The notes beneath the pieces are model-generated. The model was not told the origin of the DNA and did no database searches. It was given only the letters and a program-made list of their open reading frames with translations. From contig JALHSP010000088.1 of NCBI GenBank assembly GCA_022865305.1, positions 16,620 to 80,619 on the forward strand: a DNA stretch of 64,000 nucleotides, in the 5' to 3' direction. Numbering within the stretch: the stretch's first letter is position 1; every line of letters starts with the position of its first letter. Source of the stretch: Bacteroidales bacterium. Its GTDB lineage: Bacteria; Bacteroidota; Bacteroidia; Bacteroidales; VadinHA17. Below, one piece after another: positions 33,145 to 42,894 of this stretch. Position numbers and translations under genes: made by a program.

Positions 33145-35433
33145 TCAATACGGATCCACATCAATTGCTATTCTAAGCGAAGAAGCTCCTTTAAACATTT
33201 CAAGCCGTTCAATTGATTCAAGGATAAGTTGCCTGCTTTTTGCGCCAGAAATCTCCTTTTCGATTTTTATGAGGATGGTTTTAATGTACCATGACTGTAT
33301 ACGCGAAATAAGCGGGTATTCCGGCCCCAGTATTCTTTTCCCGAAAAGTGTTTTCAGGTCACCTCCAAGTATACCTGCATAATTGTTTAACTGAGCCCTG
33401 TCCTTATGCTTTAAGCTGATCCTTATCATTCGGCAGAAAGGGGGATAATTGAAAGTTTTTCTCTCTTCAGCCTGCATTTTAAACATGCTTAAATAATCAT
33501 GCCGTAATACCATCCTGATAATTTTATTTGCAGGATCTGCAGTCTGAATTATTACTTTTCCCTGTTTTTGTCTTCGTCCTGCTCTTCCGCTTACCTGTTC
33601 GAGGAGTTGAAAGCTTCTCTCATGTGCCCTGAAATCGGGGTAATTTAAAAGGTTGTCAGCATTGAGTACTCCGACCACTGTAAGATTTTCAAAATCTAGG
33701 CCTTTGGAGATCATTTGTGTGCCAATAAGAATATCTATGCGTTGTTCTTCAAAAGCCCTGATTATTTTATGAAATGCGTTTTTATTTCTTGTCGTATCCT
33801 GGTCCATTCTTGCAACACGTGCCGATGGAAACACAATTTTTATTTCGTCTTCAATTTTCTCAGTTCCAAATCCCCTTGTAACCATTCCCGTTGAATTACA
33901 GCTTCCGCACCGTGATGGCAAACTGGTTGTAAAACCGCAGTAATGACAGACCAGTTTATTAATCCCTTTATGATATGTCAGGTTAACTGCACACTGAATG
34001 CATACCGGTATCCAACCGCATTCCGAACATTCTATATATGGAGAAAAACCTCTCCTGTTCTGAAAAAGAATTACCTGTTCATTTTTGCCAAGAGCTTCTT
34101 CAACAGCATGAAGCAATTCCGGTGTAAAATGTGAAACCATAAGCCTTTTTCTATATGCTTCACGAGTGTTTGCCAGGATGATTTCCGGTAGTTTTATTAA
34201 CCCGTATCTTTCCTTCAGTACTGCGAATCCATATTTCCCCTGAACCACATTGTTATAACTTTCAACAGAGGGAGAAGCTGAGCCTAGCAGAGTTTTTGCC
34301 TTATGGAGTCCAGCCAGAATTATTGCAGAATCCCGTGCGTGATATCTTGGAGCCGGATCGTGCTGCTTATATGAACCGTCATGTTCTTCATCTATAATGA
34401 CCAGTCCGAGGTTACTGAATGGCAGAAAAATTGAGGACCTCACCCCAAGTAATAACCGGTAACCGGTGCAGGGATTCTCATCTGCGACTTTCTTCCAGAT
34501 TTCAACCCTCTCCTGATCGTTAAACCTGGAGTGATAGATGCCGGTAACATTTCCGAAGTGTTTCTTTAACCTTAATATTATCTGTGATGTCAGCGCTATT
34601 TCAGGCAGCGTATAGAGAACCTGTTTCCCCTTTTTCAGCTGTTCCTCAATGAAATGAATATATATTTCCGTTTTACCGCTCGAAGTCACTCCGTGAAGTA
34701 ACGTAATTTCTTTTCCTTTAAATGCATTACATATTGAATTATAAGTAATTAACTGAGCTTCACTCAATTTTCTTAAAGGTTCAGGAATGTTTTCGGTATT
34801 TTTCAGTCTACCCACCTCTATTGAAACAGCTGTTAATATGCTTTTTACCGATAAAACTTCAATAATGCCGGGAGAGGATTCTGCTTCTTTCAGTAACAAA
34901 GATTTCCTGACTGGCTTTATTTCCATTCCTGAGGCATATCCTGTCAGCCTGAGATAAGCAGAAAGCGTTTCATATTGTTTTGGTGCTCTGGACAGGCTAT
35001 CCAGAATCTCATTTAATTTCTTTTCGGTAAACTCTGATGCCAGTTTAATAAATGACTCTTCTTTTGGTTTGTATTTTTCAATAACAGGGACACTGGTTTC
35101 TCCCTCCGGGAAAAATGCTGCCGGCATTGCTGCTTTCATCACTTCTCCCTCGCTGCACATATAATAATCAGAAATCCACTGCCAGTGTTTTAACTGTATA
35201 TCATTAACAACAGGCGAGGTATCAATTACATCTTTTACAGGTCTTATATTCTCTATGCCGGGAGTATCGTTATGCAGTCTGCAGACTACACCGGAATAGA
35301 GTTTTTTATTGCCAAACTGGACCAGGACTCTTTTACCTTGTTTTATTGTTTCAGAAAATTCATCAGGGATTAAATAAGTGAATCTTCCCCTTATTGCCAG
35401 CGGTAAAATAATATCTGCAAACTTGAAAGTCAT
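33145..35433 (-). CDS. priA: Primosomal protein N', replication restart helicase
   Basis: 762 residues. N-terminal 3'-DNA-binding domain (FADIILPLAIRGRFTYLIPD), then helicase motifs GVTSSGKTEIY (Walker A), DEEHDGSYKQ (DExH), HARDSAIILAG and the GRAGRR motif VI; between them the zinc-binding insertion with CSECGWIPVCIQC, then CHYCGF and CGSC (eight Cys). It reloads the replisome at stalled forks by recognising D-loops and forks. Length and all motifs are normal. Double-hairpin elements lie on both sides (33.1 and 35.5 kb). Confidence 0.96.
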   Translation of the reverse strand: MTFKFADIILPLAIRGRFTYLIPDEFSETIKQGKRVLVQFGNKKLYSGVVCRLHNDTPGIENIRPVKDVIDTSPVVNDIQLKHWQWISDYYMCSEGEVMKAAMPAAFFPEGETSVPVIEKYKPKEESFIKLASEFTEKKLNEILDSLSRAPKQYETLSAYLRLTGYASGMEIKPVRKSLLLKEAESSPGIIEVLSVKSILTAVSIEVGRLKNTENIPEPLRKLSEAQLITYNSICNAFKGKEITLLHGVTSSGKTEIYIHFIEEQLKKGKQVLYTLPEIALTSQIILRLKKHFGNVTGIYHSRFNDQERVEIWKKVADENPCTGYRLLLGVRSSIFLPFSNLGLVIIDEEHDGSYKQHDPAPRYHARDSAIILAGLHKAKTLLGSASPSVESYNNVVQGKYGFAVLKERYGLIKLPEIILANTREAYRKRLMVSHFTPELLHAVEEALGKNEQVILFQNRRGFSPYIECSECGWIPVCIQCAVNLTYHKGINKLVCHYCGFTTSLPSRCGSCNSTGMVTRGFGTEKIEDEIKIVFPSARVARMDQDTTRNKNAFHKIIRAFEEQRIDILIGTQMISKGLDFENLTVVGVLNADNLLNYPDFRAHERSFQLLEQVSGRAGRRQKQGKVIIQTADPANKIIRMVLRHDYLSMFKMQAEERKTFNYPPFCRMIRISLKHKDRAQLNNYAGILGGDLKTLFGKRILGPEYPLISRIQSWYIKTILIKIEKEISGAKSRQLILESIERLEMFKGASSLRIAIDVDPY

Positions 35434-35466
35434 AATGCAAAGTAAGAAGAAATAAGGAGAGATTGA

Positions 35467-35566
35467 CCCCCCACCCCCCGTAAAGGGGGGCTAATATTAT
35501 CAACATATTGAAATACAACTTCACTAATCCCCCTTTCAGGGGGGATGTTGCGAAGCGACAGGGAGG
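35467..35566. repeat. G/C-run double-hairpin element, copy 3
   Basis: CCCCCCACCCCCCGTAAAGG begins it; a second hairpin CCCCCTTTCAGGGGGG follows the A+T-rich spacer, and a small GCGAAGCG loop before the final GGGAGG. It ends 12 bases past the histidine kinase stop, in the gap to priA. Confidence 0.8.
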
Positions 35567-35578
35567 ACAAATCTAAAA

Positions 35579-37474
35579 TTAGTCCGATTTGATAAACGAA
35601 GACATTATCGTAAGAAGGTGTTCTTTTCTGATTGGTTTTATCAGGCAGGCATCGCAGCCTGCTTCAAGAATTATGTCTTTCTCGTCTTCAAAAATATAGG
35701 CAGTCTGAGCTATAATGGGAAGATCCTTTTTTATCTTCCTGATCTCTTTTGCTGCTTCAATGCCGTTCATTTCTGGCATCTGCATATCGAGCAGAACAAC
35801 ATCAATATCCGGGGTGTTTTTAATCAGTTCAATAGCATCAAATCCTGACCGGGCTGTGATGATTGTTATACCGGTATCTGTGAGTACCCGGGTCAGGTAA
35901 ATAAGGACATCTTTGTTGTCATCCACAAGAAGGCATTTTCTCGAACTCCAGTTTATCGGATTTACGAGCTGATCTTTAATAAAGGCCTGCATTTTTGTCT
36001 TGGTGGTTCCGGCAGGCCGGTAAGGAATAGAAAAGCTGAATTCGGAACCCATGCCTTTTTCTGACTGAACAAAAATCCTGCCGCCCATCCTCTCAATTAC
36101 TTCTTTTGCAAGAGTTAATCCGATGCCAAGCCCTTCAAAAGGACGATGATGCCCGTCAATTTCCTGCCTGAATTCTTCAAAAATACGTCCCAGATTTTCT
36201 TTATTAATGCCAATACCGGTATCCTTAATTTTAAAAACCAGATTCTCATTTTCCCTGTAATAGGATAATTCAATCGATCCGTCGAGAGTGAATTTAACTG
36301 CATTGTCCATAAGATGGCTTAATACACGTTTAAGCCATATTCTGTCAGTAAAGATCAGATCTGCGTTTTCCTCAAACTGATTTTTTACATTCAGGATAAT
36401 TGATTTTTCATTTCGCCTGATTACCTTCCGGGCTTCATCAATGATCTCATTAACAATAGCATTTACTGATGCTTCTTCATATGTAATTTCAATCTGTGAG
36501 CTTTCAAGCCTGGAGAGATCAATAATATCCCCTATTATCTGTAATAGTTTTTCGCTATTGTGGTTAATATGTTCAATATATTCTTCTTTGGCTTCTCTGG
36601 TTATATCATTTGAAAGTAGAAGGTTCGAGAATCCTACCACACTGTTCAGAGGAGTTCGTATTTCATGTGAAATATTGGCAAGAAAACTGGTTTTAAGCCT
36701 GTTGCTTGTTTCAACTTCCACATTTGCCTTAATTAATTCTTCATGCGCTTGCTTAAGTTTGGTAATATCCCTCGAAATCGTAAGTGAACCGAGAACCTCT
36801 CCACTATCATCTATAACAGCCACAGACCTTGAGGAGAGGGAGACATAATGTCCATCCTTATGTCTTAGCCTGAGTTCACATTCAAAAAATCCATTATCAA
36901 TAATTGATTTTACCCTTTTTACGAGATATTCCTGATCATCAGGGTGTACAAAATCAGCCGGATTACTTGAGAGATATGATTCCCTGTCATGGCCTATCAA
37001 AGAATAAAATGCTGAATTTGCGAATTTCAGGTTCCAGTCCCTGTCGTAAAATGAAATACCATCATCAGCTGATTGTATCAACATTCTATAGAATTTATCG
37101 GATTCGGAATGTTCTTTTGTAACCAGGTCTTTCTGGATTGCCAGCTCTTTATTTTTGTTTTGAAGATCTTTGTTGATTTTTTCAATCTGTTGATTTCTGT
37201 TCCGGAGTTCCCTGTTAACCTTTTTAAGTTTTTTCGAAAAAATTATAATAATGATGCAGATGATGATAAGAGCACCCAGGAGTGTAAGAAGCAGGTGAAG
37301 AAGCGATTTAGAGAATATAGTAACAGAATTCAGAGTGATAGCTGGAAAATAAAATATGCTTCTATCTGCACAAAAAGATTGAACAGGCAATAGAGTTATA
37401 ATAAACGTTAACACCAGATATGCCAAATATCTGCCGGATCTGTCTTTTACTATTTTCCCAACTCCTCTTGTCAT
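35579..37474 (-). CDS. Hybrid sensor histidine kinase with PAS and receiver domains
   Basis: 631 residues: signal-like helix (about 18-35), short periplasmic loop, membrane helix (about 60-80), coiled coil, PAS domain (about 120-235, FYDRDWNLKFANSAFYSLIG), HisKA with NISHEIRTPLNSVVGF (H box), HATPase with N box DNAVKF and G boxes (DTGIGINKENLGRIF, FEGLGIGLTL), then a receiver domain (about 510-628) with its phosphoacceptor in VVLLDMQMPEM and K in CLIKPI. It senses an unknown signal; the PAS probably binds a ligand in the cytoplasm. No separate response regulator lies next to it. Confidence 0.93.
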   Translation of the reverse strand: MTRGVGKIVKDRSGRYLAYLVLTFIITLLPVQSFCADRSIFYFPAITLNSVTIFSKSLLHLLLTLLGALIIICIIIIIFSKKLKKVNRELRNRNQQIEKINKDLQNKNKELAIQKDLVTKEHSESDKFYRMLIQSADDGISFYDRDWNLKFANSAFYSLIGHDRESYLSSNPADFVHPDDQEYLVKRVKSIIDNGFFECELRLRHKDGHYVSLSSRSVAVIDDSGEVLGSLTISRDITKLKQAHEELIKANVEVETSNRLKTSFLANISHEIRTPLNSVVGFSNLLLSNDITREAKEEYIEHINHNSEKLLQIIGDIIDLSRLESSQIEITYEEASVNAIVNEIIDEARKVIRRNEKSIILNVKNQFEENADLIFTDRIWLKRVLSHLMDNAVKFTLDGSIELSYYRENENLVFKIKDTGIGINKENLGRIFEEFRQEIDGHHRPFEGLGIGLTLAKEVIERMGGRIFVQSEKGMGSEFSFSIPYRPAGTTKTKMQAFIKDQLVNPINWSSRKCLLVDDNKDVLIYLTRVLTDTGITIITARSGFDAIELIKNTPDIDVVLLDMQMPEMNGIEAAKEIRKIKKDLPIIAQTAYIFEDEKDIILEAGCDACLIKPIRKEHLLTIMSSFIKSD

Positions 37475-37629
37475 AACAAAATCAAGTAATGGCTGATTTT
37501 AAGACTTTCTCAATTTATAAATTCAGGATATGGCGCAAATATAAAGATTCAAAGGATCAATTCATGATCTTTTTTTCACAAAAAGTGTTAAATTGCAAAC
37601 AGTTGCCCGGTTAAAAAATCACTTTTAAA

Positions 37630-38139
37630 ATGGAAAGAGAAAAATCGTTTTCAGGTAATAGAAAATACAGCAATAAAGAAATAACCGTATACTGGAAACC
37701 ATCTGCCTGTGTACATGCATCATACTGTTACAGGGAGCTTATTGAGGTTTTTGATCCAAGCAGCAGGCCATGGGTGGATATGAATGGAGCTCCAACAGCC
37801 AGGATTATTGAAACAGTCAATATGTGCCCGACCGAAGCTCTTACATGGAAGTGGAATGATGAAGAAAGGAATAAAACAGTTGGTAATGATCAGACTAACC
37901 ATATCAAGTTCAGAAGACCGGAACTTATTGAGGAATCTACTCCTGAATCAAAAGAGAATCCTGTTTCAGTAAAAATTATGGCTGACGGACCAGTTGTTAT
38001 TAAAGGGAATTTTACCCTGATATATAGCGGGAACAACAAAGAAATAAACGAAAGCCTGATCTCAATATGCCGGTGCGGTGCAAGCGATCATATGCCTTTC
38101 TGTGATGGAAAGCACAGACATATTGGTTTTAACGGTTAA
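37630..38139 (+). CDS. (4Fe-4S)-binding and CDGSH iron-sulfur protein
   Basis: 169 residues with two domains. Residues 15-75 resemble the divergent Fer4_19 mono-cluster domain (CVHASYC with NMCPTEAL). Residues 108-165 are a CDGSH (mitoNEET-type) domain with CRCGASDHMPFCDGKH, giving three Cys and the His that bind a [2Fe-2S] cluster. Such fused proteins are thought to handle iron-sulfur clusters or electrons, but have no assigned reaction. A second CDGSH gene starts 4 bases after the stop. Confidence 0.9.
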   Translation: MEREKSFSGNRKYSNKEITVYWKPSACVHASYCYRELIEVFDPSSRPWVDMNGAPTARIIETVNMCPTEALTWKWNDEERNKTVGNDQTNHIKFRRPELIEESTPESKENPVSVKIMADGPVVIKGNFTLIYSGNNKEINESLISICRCGASDHMPFCDGKHRHIGFNG

Positions 38140-38143
38140 TTCA

Positions 38144-38341
38144 ATGAATATGGAAGAAAAGAAAGAGAATAAATCACAGGCAGTGGTCGAGGTAATAGAT
38201 TCCGGACCTCTGAAAATTTCAGGGAATTTACTGTTAAAAGACCTGAAAAAGGATATAACTGATAATTCTGGTGAAGTGTACCTGTGCAGATGTGGTCGCT
38301 CGGGTAATAAGCCGTACTGCGACAGGTCGCATAAGAAATGA
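38144..38341 (+). CDS. Small CDGSH iron-sulfur protein
   Basis: 65 residues from the ATG at 38144 (the reading frame is open further back over the upstream gene, but only this start gives a normal domain). One CDGSH motif with CRCGRSGNKPYCDRSH (three Cys plus His), preceded by a beta-rich PLKISGNLL segment. It probably binds [2Fe-2S] and dimerises or works with the preceding two-domain protein; the 4-base gap says co-expression. Confidence 0.88.
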   Translation: MNMEEKKENKSQAVVEVIDSGPLKISGNLLLKDLKKDITDNSGEVYLCRCGRSGNKPYCDRSHKK

Positions 38342-38354
38342 AGATTAAAGTATT

Positions 38355-39551
38355 TTAATTGTCATTCAAAGCAAATTTTACTCTTTCAGCTGCCTCTTTG
38401 AAAGATATCGCAGAAGATACTGCAAGCCCTGAGTTGTCAATGATATCTTTAGCCTCTCTGGCATTTGTTCCCTGCAACCTTACTATTACAGGAATATTGA
38501 TTTTTCCGATAGATTTATAAGCCTCTACCACGCCATTTGCCACCCTGTCGCATCTTACAATTCCACCGAAGATATTGATAAGTATAGCCTTTACAGCAGG
38601 ATCTTTCAGGATGATCCTGAATCCGGCTTCGACTGTTTTTGCACTGGCTCCACCCCCTACATCAAGGAAATTTGCCGGAGATCCTCCCGAAAGTTTTATT
38701 ATGTCCATTGTTGCCATTGCAAGACCTGCTCCGTTTACCATGCAACCGACATTACCATCGAGTTTTACGAAGTTCAGGTTATAATTTCCGGCTTCTACTT
38801 CAACCGGATCTTCTTCGGTTATATCTCTCATTTCTGCCAGGTCAGGATGCCGGTACAGTGCATTATCGTCAAGGACAAGTTTGCAATCAACGGCAAGTAT
38901 CCTGTTGTCACTGGTCTTAAGCACCGGATTTACTTCAAGTAACTGGGCATCACATCCAATGAAAGTTTCATAAATCCCTGACAAAAATTTCTGCATATTC
39001 TTAAATGAGATACCTGACAAACCCAGATTAAATGCTATGTTTCGGCATTGAAATAACTGCAGACCGATTCCCGGATTGATTTCTTCTGTAAAAATTAAAT
39101 CAGGTGTTTTTTCTGCAACTTCTTCAATCGACATTCCTCCCTGCGGAGAATACAATATAATATATCTTCCTTTGCTCCGGTCGAGAAGAATACTGACATA
39201 GAATTCTTTTGGTTCCGATTCTCCCTTATAATAAACATCCTGTGCGATCAAAACCCTGTTTACTCTTTTACCGCCAGGACCTGTCTGAGGTGTAATTAAC
39301 TGCATACCGATCATCTGTTCTGCAAGGCGTCCGGCTTCTTCTGCTGATCTGGCCAGTTTTACACCACCACCTTTACCTCTGCCTCCGGCATGTATCTGTG
39401 CTTTCACAACAAAATACTCTGATCCGAATTTCTCTTTTAGCTGCCCGGCTACCATTACTGCCTGTTCAGGTGTTTCAGCTACGAATCCTTCCTGAATATC
39501 AACATTATATGCTCTTAATAAAGATTTACCCTGGAATTCGTGAATATTCAT
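38355..39551 (-). CDS. sucC: Succinyl-CoA synthetase beta subunit (ADP-forming)
   Basis: 398 residues. ATP-grasp N-terminus [17 protein letters not shown] and [21 protein letters not shown], and the C-terminal CoA-ligase domain with [17 protein letters not shown] and [17 protein letters not shown]. Forms succinyl-CoA from succinate, CoA and ATP (or the reverse) in the TCA cycle, with the alpha subunit SucD. sucD is not in this window, so the two subunit genes are separated, as in several Bacteroidota. It converges with the small CDGSH gene, stops 13 bases apart. Confidence 0.96.
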   Translation of the reverse strand: MNIHEFQGKSLLRAYNVDIQEGFVAETPEQAVMVAGQLKEKFGSEYFVVKAQIHAGGRGKGGGVKLARSAEEAGRLAEQMIGMQLITPQTGPGGKRVNRVLIAQDVYYKGESEPKEFYVSILLDRSKGRYIILYSPQGGMSIEEVAEKTPDLIFTEEINPGIGLQLFQCRNIAFNLGLSGISFKNMQKFLSGIYETFIGCDAQLLEVNPVLKTSDNRILAVDCKLVLDDNALYRHPDLAEMRDITEEDPVEVEAGNYNLNFVKLDGNVGCMVNGAGLAMATMDIIKLSGGSPANFLDVGGGASAKTVEAGFRIILKDPAVKAILINIFGGIVRCDRVANGVVEAYKSIGKINIPVIVRLQGTNAREAKDIIDNSGLAVSSAISFKEAAERVKFALNDN

Positions 39552-39653
39552 CGGTTACAGTTTAATTAAAATAACACTCTCTTAATCATAGATTTCAATG
39601 ATACAAAATAAAAATAATAAATGAAATTTTTGGTTATTTTCGTACAAAAAAGA

Positions 39654-40187
39654 ATGCGTAAGCTTCTCAATAGCGAACTTGGAAGAAAAACTGTAAAGCA
39701 ATACCGCGAATCTGAAAAATCCCCCTTTGTAATTGTCCTCGACAATGTAAGGAGCAATAGTAATGTGGGGTCAATTTTCAGAACAGCTGATGCTTTTCTT
39801 GTTGAAAGAATTTATCTGTGCGGTATTACTTCCAGGCCACCTCACAGGGAAATTAATAAGACTGCCCTTGGAGCAACCGAATCTGTCGCATGGAAATATT
39901 TTCAGAGAACATCTGATGCCTTAAAAGAACTCAAAAATCTCGGTTACAAAATAATTGGGATCGAGCAGGCAGCAGGATCTGCGGGGCTTGGTGATTTTGA
40001 AGTTAAAAATGGACTCAGATATGCTTTGGTTTTCGGGCATGAGGTAAACGGTGTTGAACAGGAAATTCTTAATGAATGTGATTATGTTGTTGAGATACCA
40101 CAGTTTGGTACCAAGCACTCGTTTAATATTGCGGTGAGTGCGGGGATTGTTCTTTGGGAGTTGAATAAAATAAGGCCGCATTTGTGA
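39654..40187 (+). CDS. TrmH/SpoU family RNA 2'-O-methyltransferase
   Basis: 177 residues from the ATG at 39654 (a further ATG at 39621 is possible). SpoU landmarks: VLDNVRSNSNVGSIFRTADA (motif 1), YALVFGHEVNGVEQEIL (motif 2), and VEIPQFGTKHSFNIAVSAGI (motif 3), the knotted SAM-binding fold. Likely target is tRNA or rRNA ribose; which one cannot be read. The TGA stop lies within the loop and stem of a strong terminator hairpin. Confidence 0.9.
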   Translation: MRKLLNSELGRKTVKQYRESEKSPFVIVLDNVRSNSNVGSIFRTADAFLVERIYLCGITSRPPHREINKTALGATESVAWKYFQRTSDALKELKNLGYKIIGIEQAAGSAGLGDFEVKNGLRYALVFGHEVNGVEQEILNECDYVVEIPQFGTKHSFNIAVSAGIVLWELNKIRPHL

Positions 40188-40199
40188 TGCGGCCTTATT
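40169..40199. terminator. Bidirectional terminator between trmH and the TPR lipoprotein
   Basis: Perfect 13-base-pair stem (AATAAGGCCGCAT and ATGCGGCCTTATT) with a 5-base loop. The trmH stop codon (40185-40187) lies inside it. A convergent gene ends 18 bases away at 40217, so it probably stops both. Confidence 0.85.
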
Positions 40200-40216
40200 A
40201 TTTATAAGATTCTTAA

Positions 40217-41932
40217 TTACTGGACTGCTGATTTGAAAGTATCATCATTCCAGAACTTAGCTAATTCAAGATCAGTTTTTGCATAATCTTTCCAATCAGC
40301 TTTAAATCCGATTGCTTCCCGTAAGCCGTTAAGCATATAGTTTCTGTCATCAAGACGAGCACCAATAACTGCTTTCAGGTATGAAGGTTTTCCGCATTTG
40401 CACATTTCCTTCATGCCGTCAAGCATAGTTTTTGCTTTATTGACATCGCCTTTAAGAACCAGTGCAAGAGCATTGTTGAAGCATGGCTCTGTACCAAAAT
40501 AGTTAACTGCTTTGTCATATTCGCCTTTTGTTATTGCTATAACGCCAAGACCCCACTTTGATTCAGTTGTTGCAGCGGTCATCGAATTGAAATACTCTTC
40601 AGCTTTTGCGAGATCTCCTTTTACCAGTGAGCCGAAGCCGAGGTTATTCTTGACCACGTCGTTATTCTCGATAGTTTTTGCTCTTTCGAAAGCAGCAACT
40701 GCCTCATCGGTTTTGCCTAAAGCCATATAAGCATAACCTACATTGTTTGCTGCACGAATGTCAGTGGGATTACTTTCAAGTGCTGCCTGATAGAATTTGA
40801 GCTGCTCATTAGCATCAGTTGTAAGAGAAGCAGCGTACAACGTCTCCTCGAGACTAAGTACTTTGGGATCTGCTTTAGCCTGAGCAAGAATCTGTTCATC
40901 ACTGCGGCCTACTTTATCAACGCTGATAAGCATTTTTGATCTTCTGAGTTTTGGAAGAATGTCGTTTTTCAGAGACTCAAATGCAGATGACATGTTCCTG
41001 ATTTCTTTTTCGCGTACATCAGGGTCGGAATACATTGAAAGGACACGCAGAATAAGGTCTCTGTCCTGTAATGTTGAATTCTCAACTTCTGTCTTAAATC
41101 CGTCCCAGTCTTCAGCAGTGGTTTTTGCATCAAAGAAACCCGGAGCTTTAGCAGCTTCAACTTTCTCAAATTCTTTCTTAATGAATTTATCAGCTGATGC
41201 ACCTCTGTTAACCGAAAGCTTTTCGTTGAAGTCAAATTTGCCATCCGGTGAAGCATATGAACTGATAGCAGCAGTTTTTAACTGCCGATTCGGATCTGTG
41301 CTGACAGATTTAATATAATCTTTGAGAAGAGTAATATCTTCAGCTTTCAGCTCATTGCTGCGAATATCATATCTGTTGATTACATAGTTTATATCTGCAA
41401 CCTGACTTTCCGGAGTAATCCTGACAAAATTATCCTTCAACATCATAGCTCTTCCATGTATTTGAACAAGGGTTGACGTTGCAATTACGCCGTCTGCTAA
41501 TTTTACAGGATCAAAATCGAGGCTTTTTGCACCTCTTGCAGCAGTTACTCTTAACATCAGTTCTGAGACCTTCATGGCGTCCTTATAAGGAACCGCAGCA
41601 GTATAGGTAAAATTACCTCCGCTATAAGTAATCACCTGGTTGTTAGCCTGAACGCTCTCACCCTGAAGAACCTGAACCTTTTCAAAAGCGGTTTCACCAC
41701 CGGTATAAGTAAGTACAGGTGTAGCTGTCAGTGTAGTCTTTTTGTCGAAATACTTCTCGGGGAATACACCTTTGATTGTGACATTAACAAGGCCTGCATG
41801 GGTCTCCAGTACTTTTGGTGTAACCTCATACTTTATTAAGTCTGAGTTTTTCTTCATCTTATTCAGTCCACTGCAACTGGTCATTACAATTGCGGCCAGA
41901 ATAAGGATAAAATAGCTTCTGATTTTTTTCAT
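40217..41932 (-). CDS. Tetratricopeptide repeat lipoprotein with OmpA-like region
   Basis: 571 residues, lipobox MTSC (C20). N-terminal beta domain (about 30-180), then a region with SSYASPDGKFDFNEKLSVNR that resembles the peptidoglycan-binding signature of OmpA-like domains, then TPR repeats (about 370-520; NNVGYAYMALGKTDEAVAAF and KNNLGFGSLVKGDLAKAEEY). Outer-membrane-anchored or periplasmic; a structural or assembly role is likely. Has its own promoter (TAGATTTG). Confidence 0.85.
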   Translation of the reverse strand: MKKIRSYFILILAAIVMTSCSGLNKMKKNSDLIKYEVTPKVLETHAGLVNVTIKGVFPEKYFDKKTTLTATPVLTYTGGETAFEKVQVLQGESVQANNQVITYSGGNFTYTAAVPYKDAMKVSELMLRVTAARGAKSLDFDPVKLADGVIATSTLVQIHGRAMMLKDNFVRITPESQVADINYVINRYDIRSNELKAEDITLLKDYIKSVSTDPNRQLKTAAISSYASPDGKFDFNEKLSVNRGASADKFIKKEFEKVEAAKAPGFFDAKTTAEDWDGFKTEVENSTLQDRDLILRVLSMYSDPDVREKEIRNMSSAFESLKNDILPKLRRSKMLISVDKVGRSDEQILAQAKADPKVLSLEETLYAASLTTDANEQLKFYQAALESNPTDIRAANNVGYAYMALGKTDEAVAAFERAKTIENNDVVKNNLGFGSLVKGDLAKAEEYFNSMTAATTESKWGLGVIAITKGEYDKAVNYFGTEPCFNNALALVLKGDVNKAKTMLDGMKEMCKCGKPSYLKAVIGARLDDRNYMLNGLREAIGFKADWKDYAKTDLELAKFWNDDTFKSAVQ

Positions 41933-41997
41933 AGTTAAACTTATTTGTTTATGATCGGTTTTATTGAATAAATAACATACAATATACTAATTATATG

Positions 41998-42031
41998 CAA
42001 ATCTAAAAAAAAAGTTAGAGTATCTGTCAAA
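41998..42031 (-). promoter_or_regulatory. Promoter of the TPR/OmpA lipoprotein gene
   Basis: Minus strand TTTG (42028-42031), 22-base spacer, TAGATTTG (41998-42005): a close match to the Bacteroidota TTTG/TANNTTTG pattern, about 65 bases upstream of the ATG at 41932. Confidence 0.6.
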
Positions 42032-42044
42032 TTTTCTTAAATAA

Positions 42045-42686
42045 TTATAAAATCAATTTATTCAATCCTGTCGGATAATCGTCAAAAAAGATGGCATTTA
42101 CCAGTCTTTCATAATGATCTGTATTTGCCACAAAATCTAGTCCATTTATATCAATAACAAGGTATTTGTTTCCCGGATTCTGTTTAAAAAAGGTGAAATA
42201 ACTGTCCTGTATTTTTTCGAGATATTTTAAAGTTATTGATTTTTCATAGCTCCGGCCCCGTTTTTTAATATTCTGAAGCAATCTTTCAGGGCTCAGATGA
42301 AGATAGACATAGATATCGGGTTTAGGCAGAGATCCATAAATAATATAGAAAATCTGCCGGTAGAGATTATATTCCTCTCCTTTCAGGGTTGATGCTGCAA
42401 AAACAAGCGATTTCATGAAATAATAATCCGCAATTGTAAATTCTTTAAACAGATCCTGCGGTACCAGTTCTTCTTTCAGTTGTTTGTAACGGCTGGCAAG
42501 AAATGACAATTCAAGAGGGAAAGAGTATTTCTCCGGATCATCATAGAATTTTGGTAGAAAAGGATTATCGGCAAAATGCTCGAGGATAAGGTGTGCATTA
42601 AACTGTTCCGCAATTCTGCATGCAAGGGTTGTTTTACCTGCGCCTATATTGCCCTCAATAACCACATAATTGTACCTGATTTTCAT
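42045..42686 (-). CDS. Deoxynucleoside kinase
   Basis: 213 residues. P-loop GNIGAGKTTL near residues 12-21, the DRY/ERS-like region replaced by a Tyr-Tyr-Phe stretch (DYYFMKSLV), and the lid arginines in NIKKRGRSYEK. It phosphorylates deoxynucleosides in salvage; the exact base preference (dA/dG or dC) cannot be read. It follows pnp with a double-hairpin element in the gap. Confidence 0.88.
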   Translation of the reverse strand: MKIRYNYVVIEGNIGAGKTTLACRIAEQFNAHLILEHFADNPFLPKFYDDPEKYSFPLELSFLASRYKQLKEELVPQDLFKEFTIADYYFMKSLVFAASTLKGEEYNLYRQIFYIIYGSLPKPDIYVYLHLSPERLLQNIKKRGRSYEKSITLKYLEKIQDSYFTFFKQNPGNKYLVIDINGLDFVANTDHYERLVNAIFFDDYPTGLNKLIL

Positions 42687-42772
42687 CCTTAAATGAATTG
42701 CTGATTCAATTAATCAAATTTAGGAATTGAAAAAGGGAATAACAATAAAGAGTTAAGAAAATCCAAGAGATA

Positions 42773-42884
42773 CCCCCCTTTGTCCCCCCTGAAGGGGGGA
42801 TAAATATCTTCCATTTAGGAAGATCCATGTAAAAGAATTGATTTTTCTCCCCCTTCAGGGGGAGTTCCGCTTTAGCGGGAGGGG
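42773..42884. repeat. G/C-run double-hairpin element, copy 4
   Basis: ACCCCCCTTTGTCCCCCCTG starts it and CCCCCTTCAGGGGGAG closes it, with a small GCTTTAGC loop and a final GGGAGGGG. It ends 10 bases past the pnp stop, upstream of the deoxynucleoside kinase. Confidence 0.8.
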
Positions 42885-42894
42885 ACCTCCTTAA

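Noticed and set aside
37630..38341. Nitrite reductase or Rieske protein from the paired Cys motifs
   Set aside because: The CxC...CDxxH spacing is that of CDGSH, with three Cys and one His, not the two-Cys two-His Rieske pattern.
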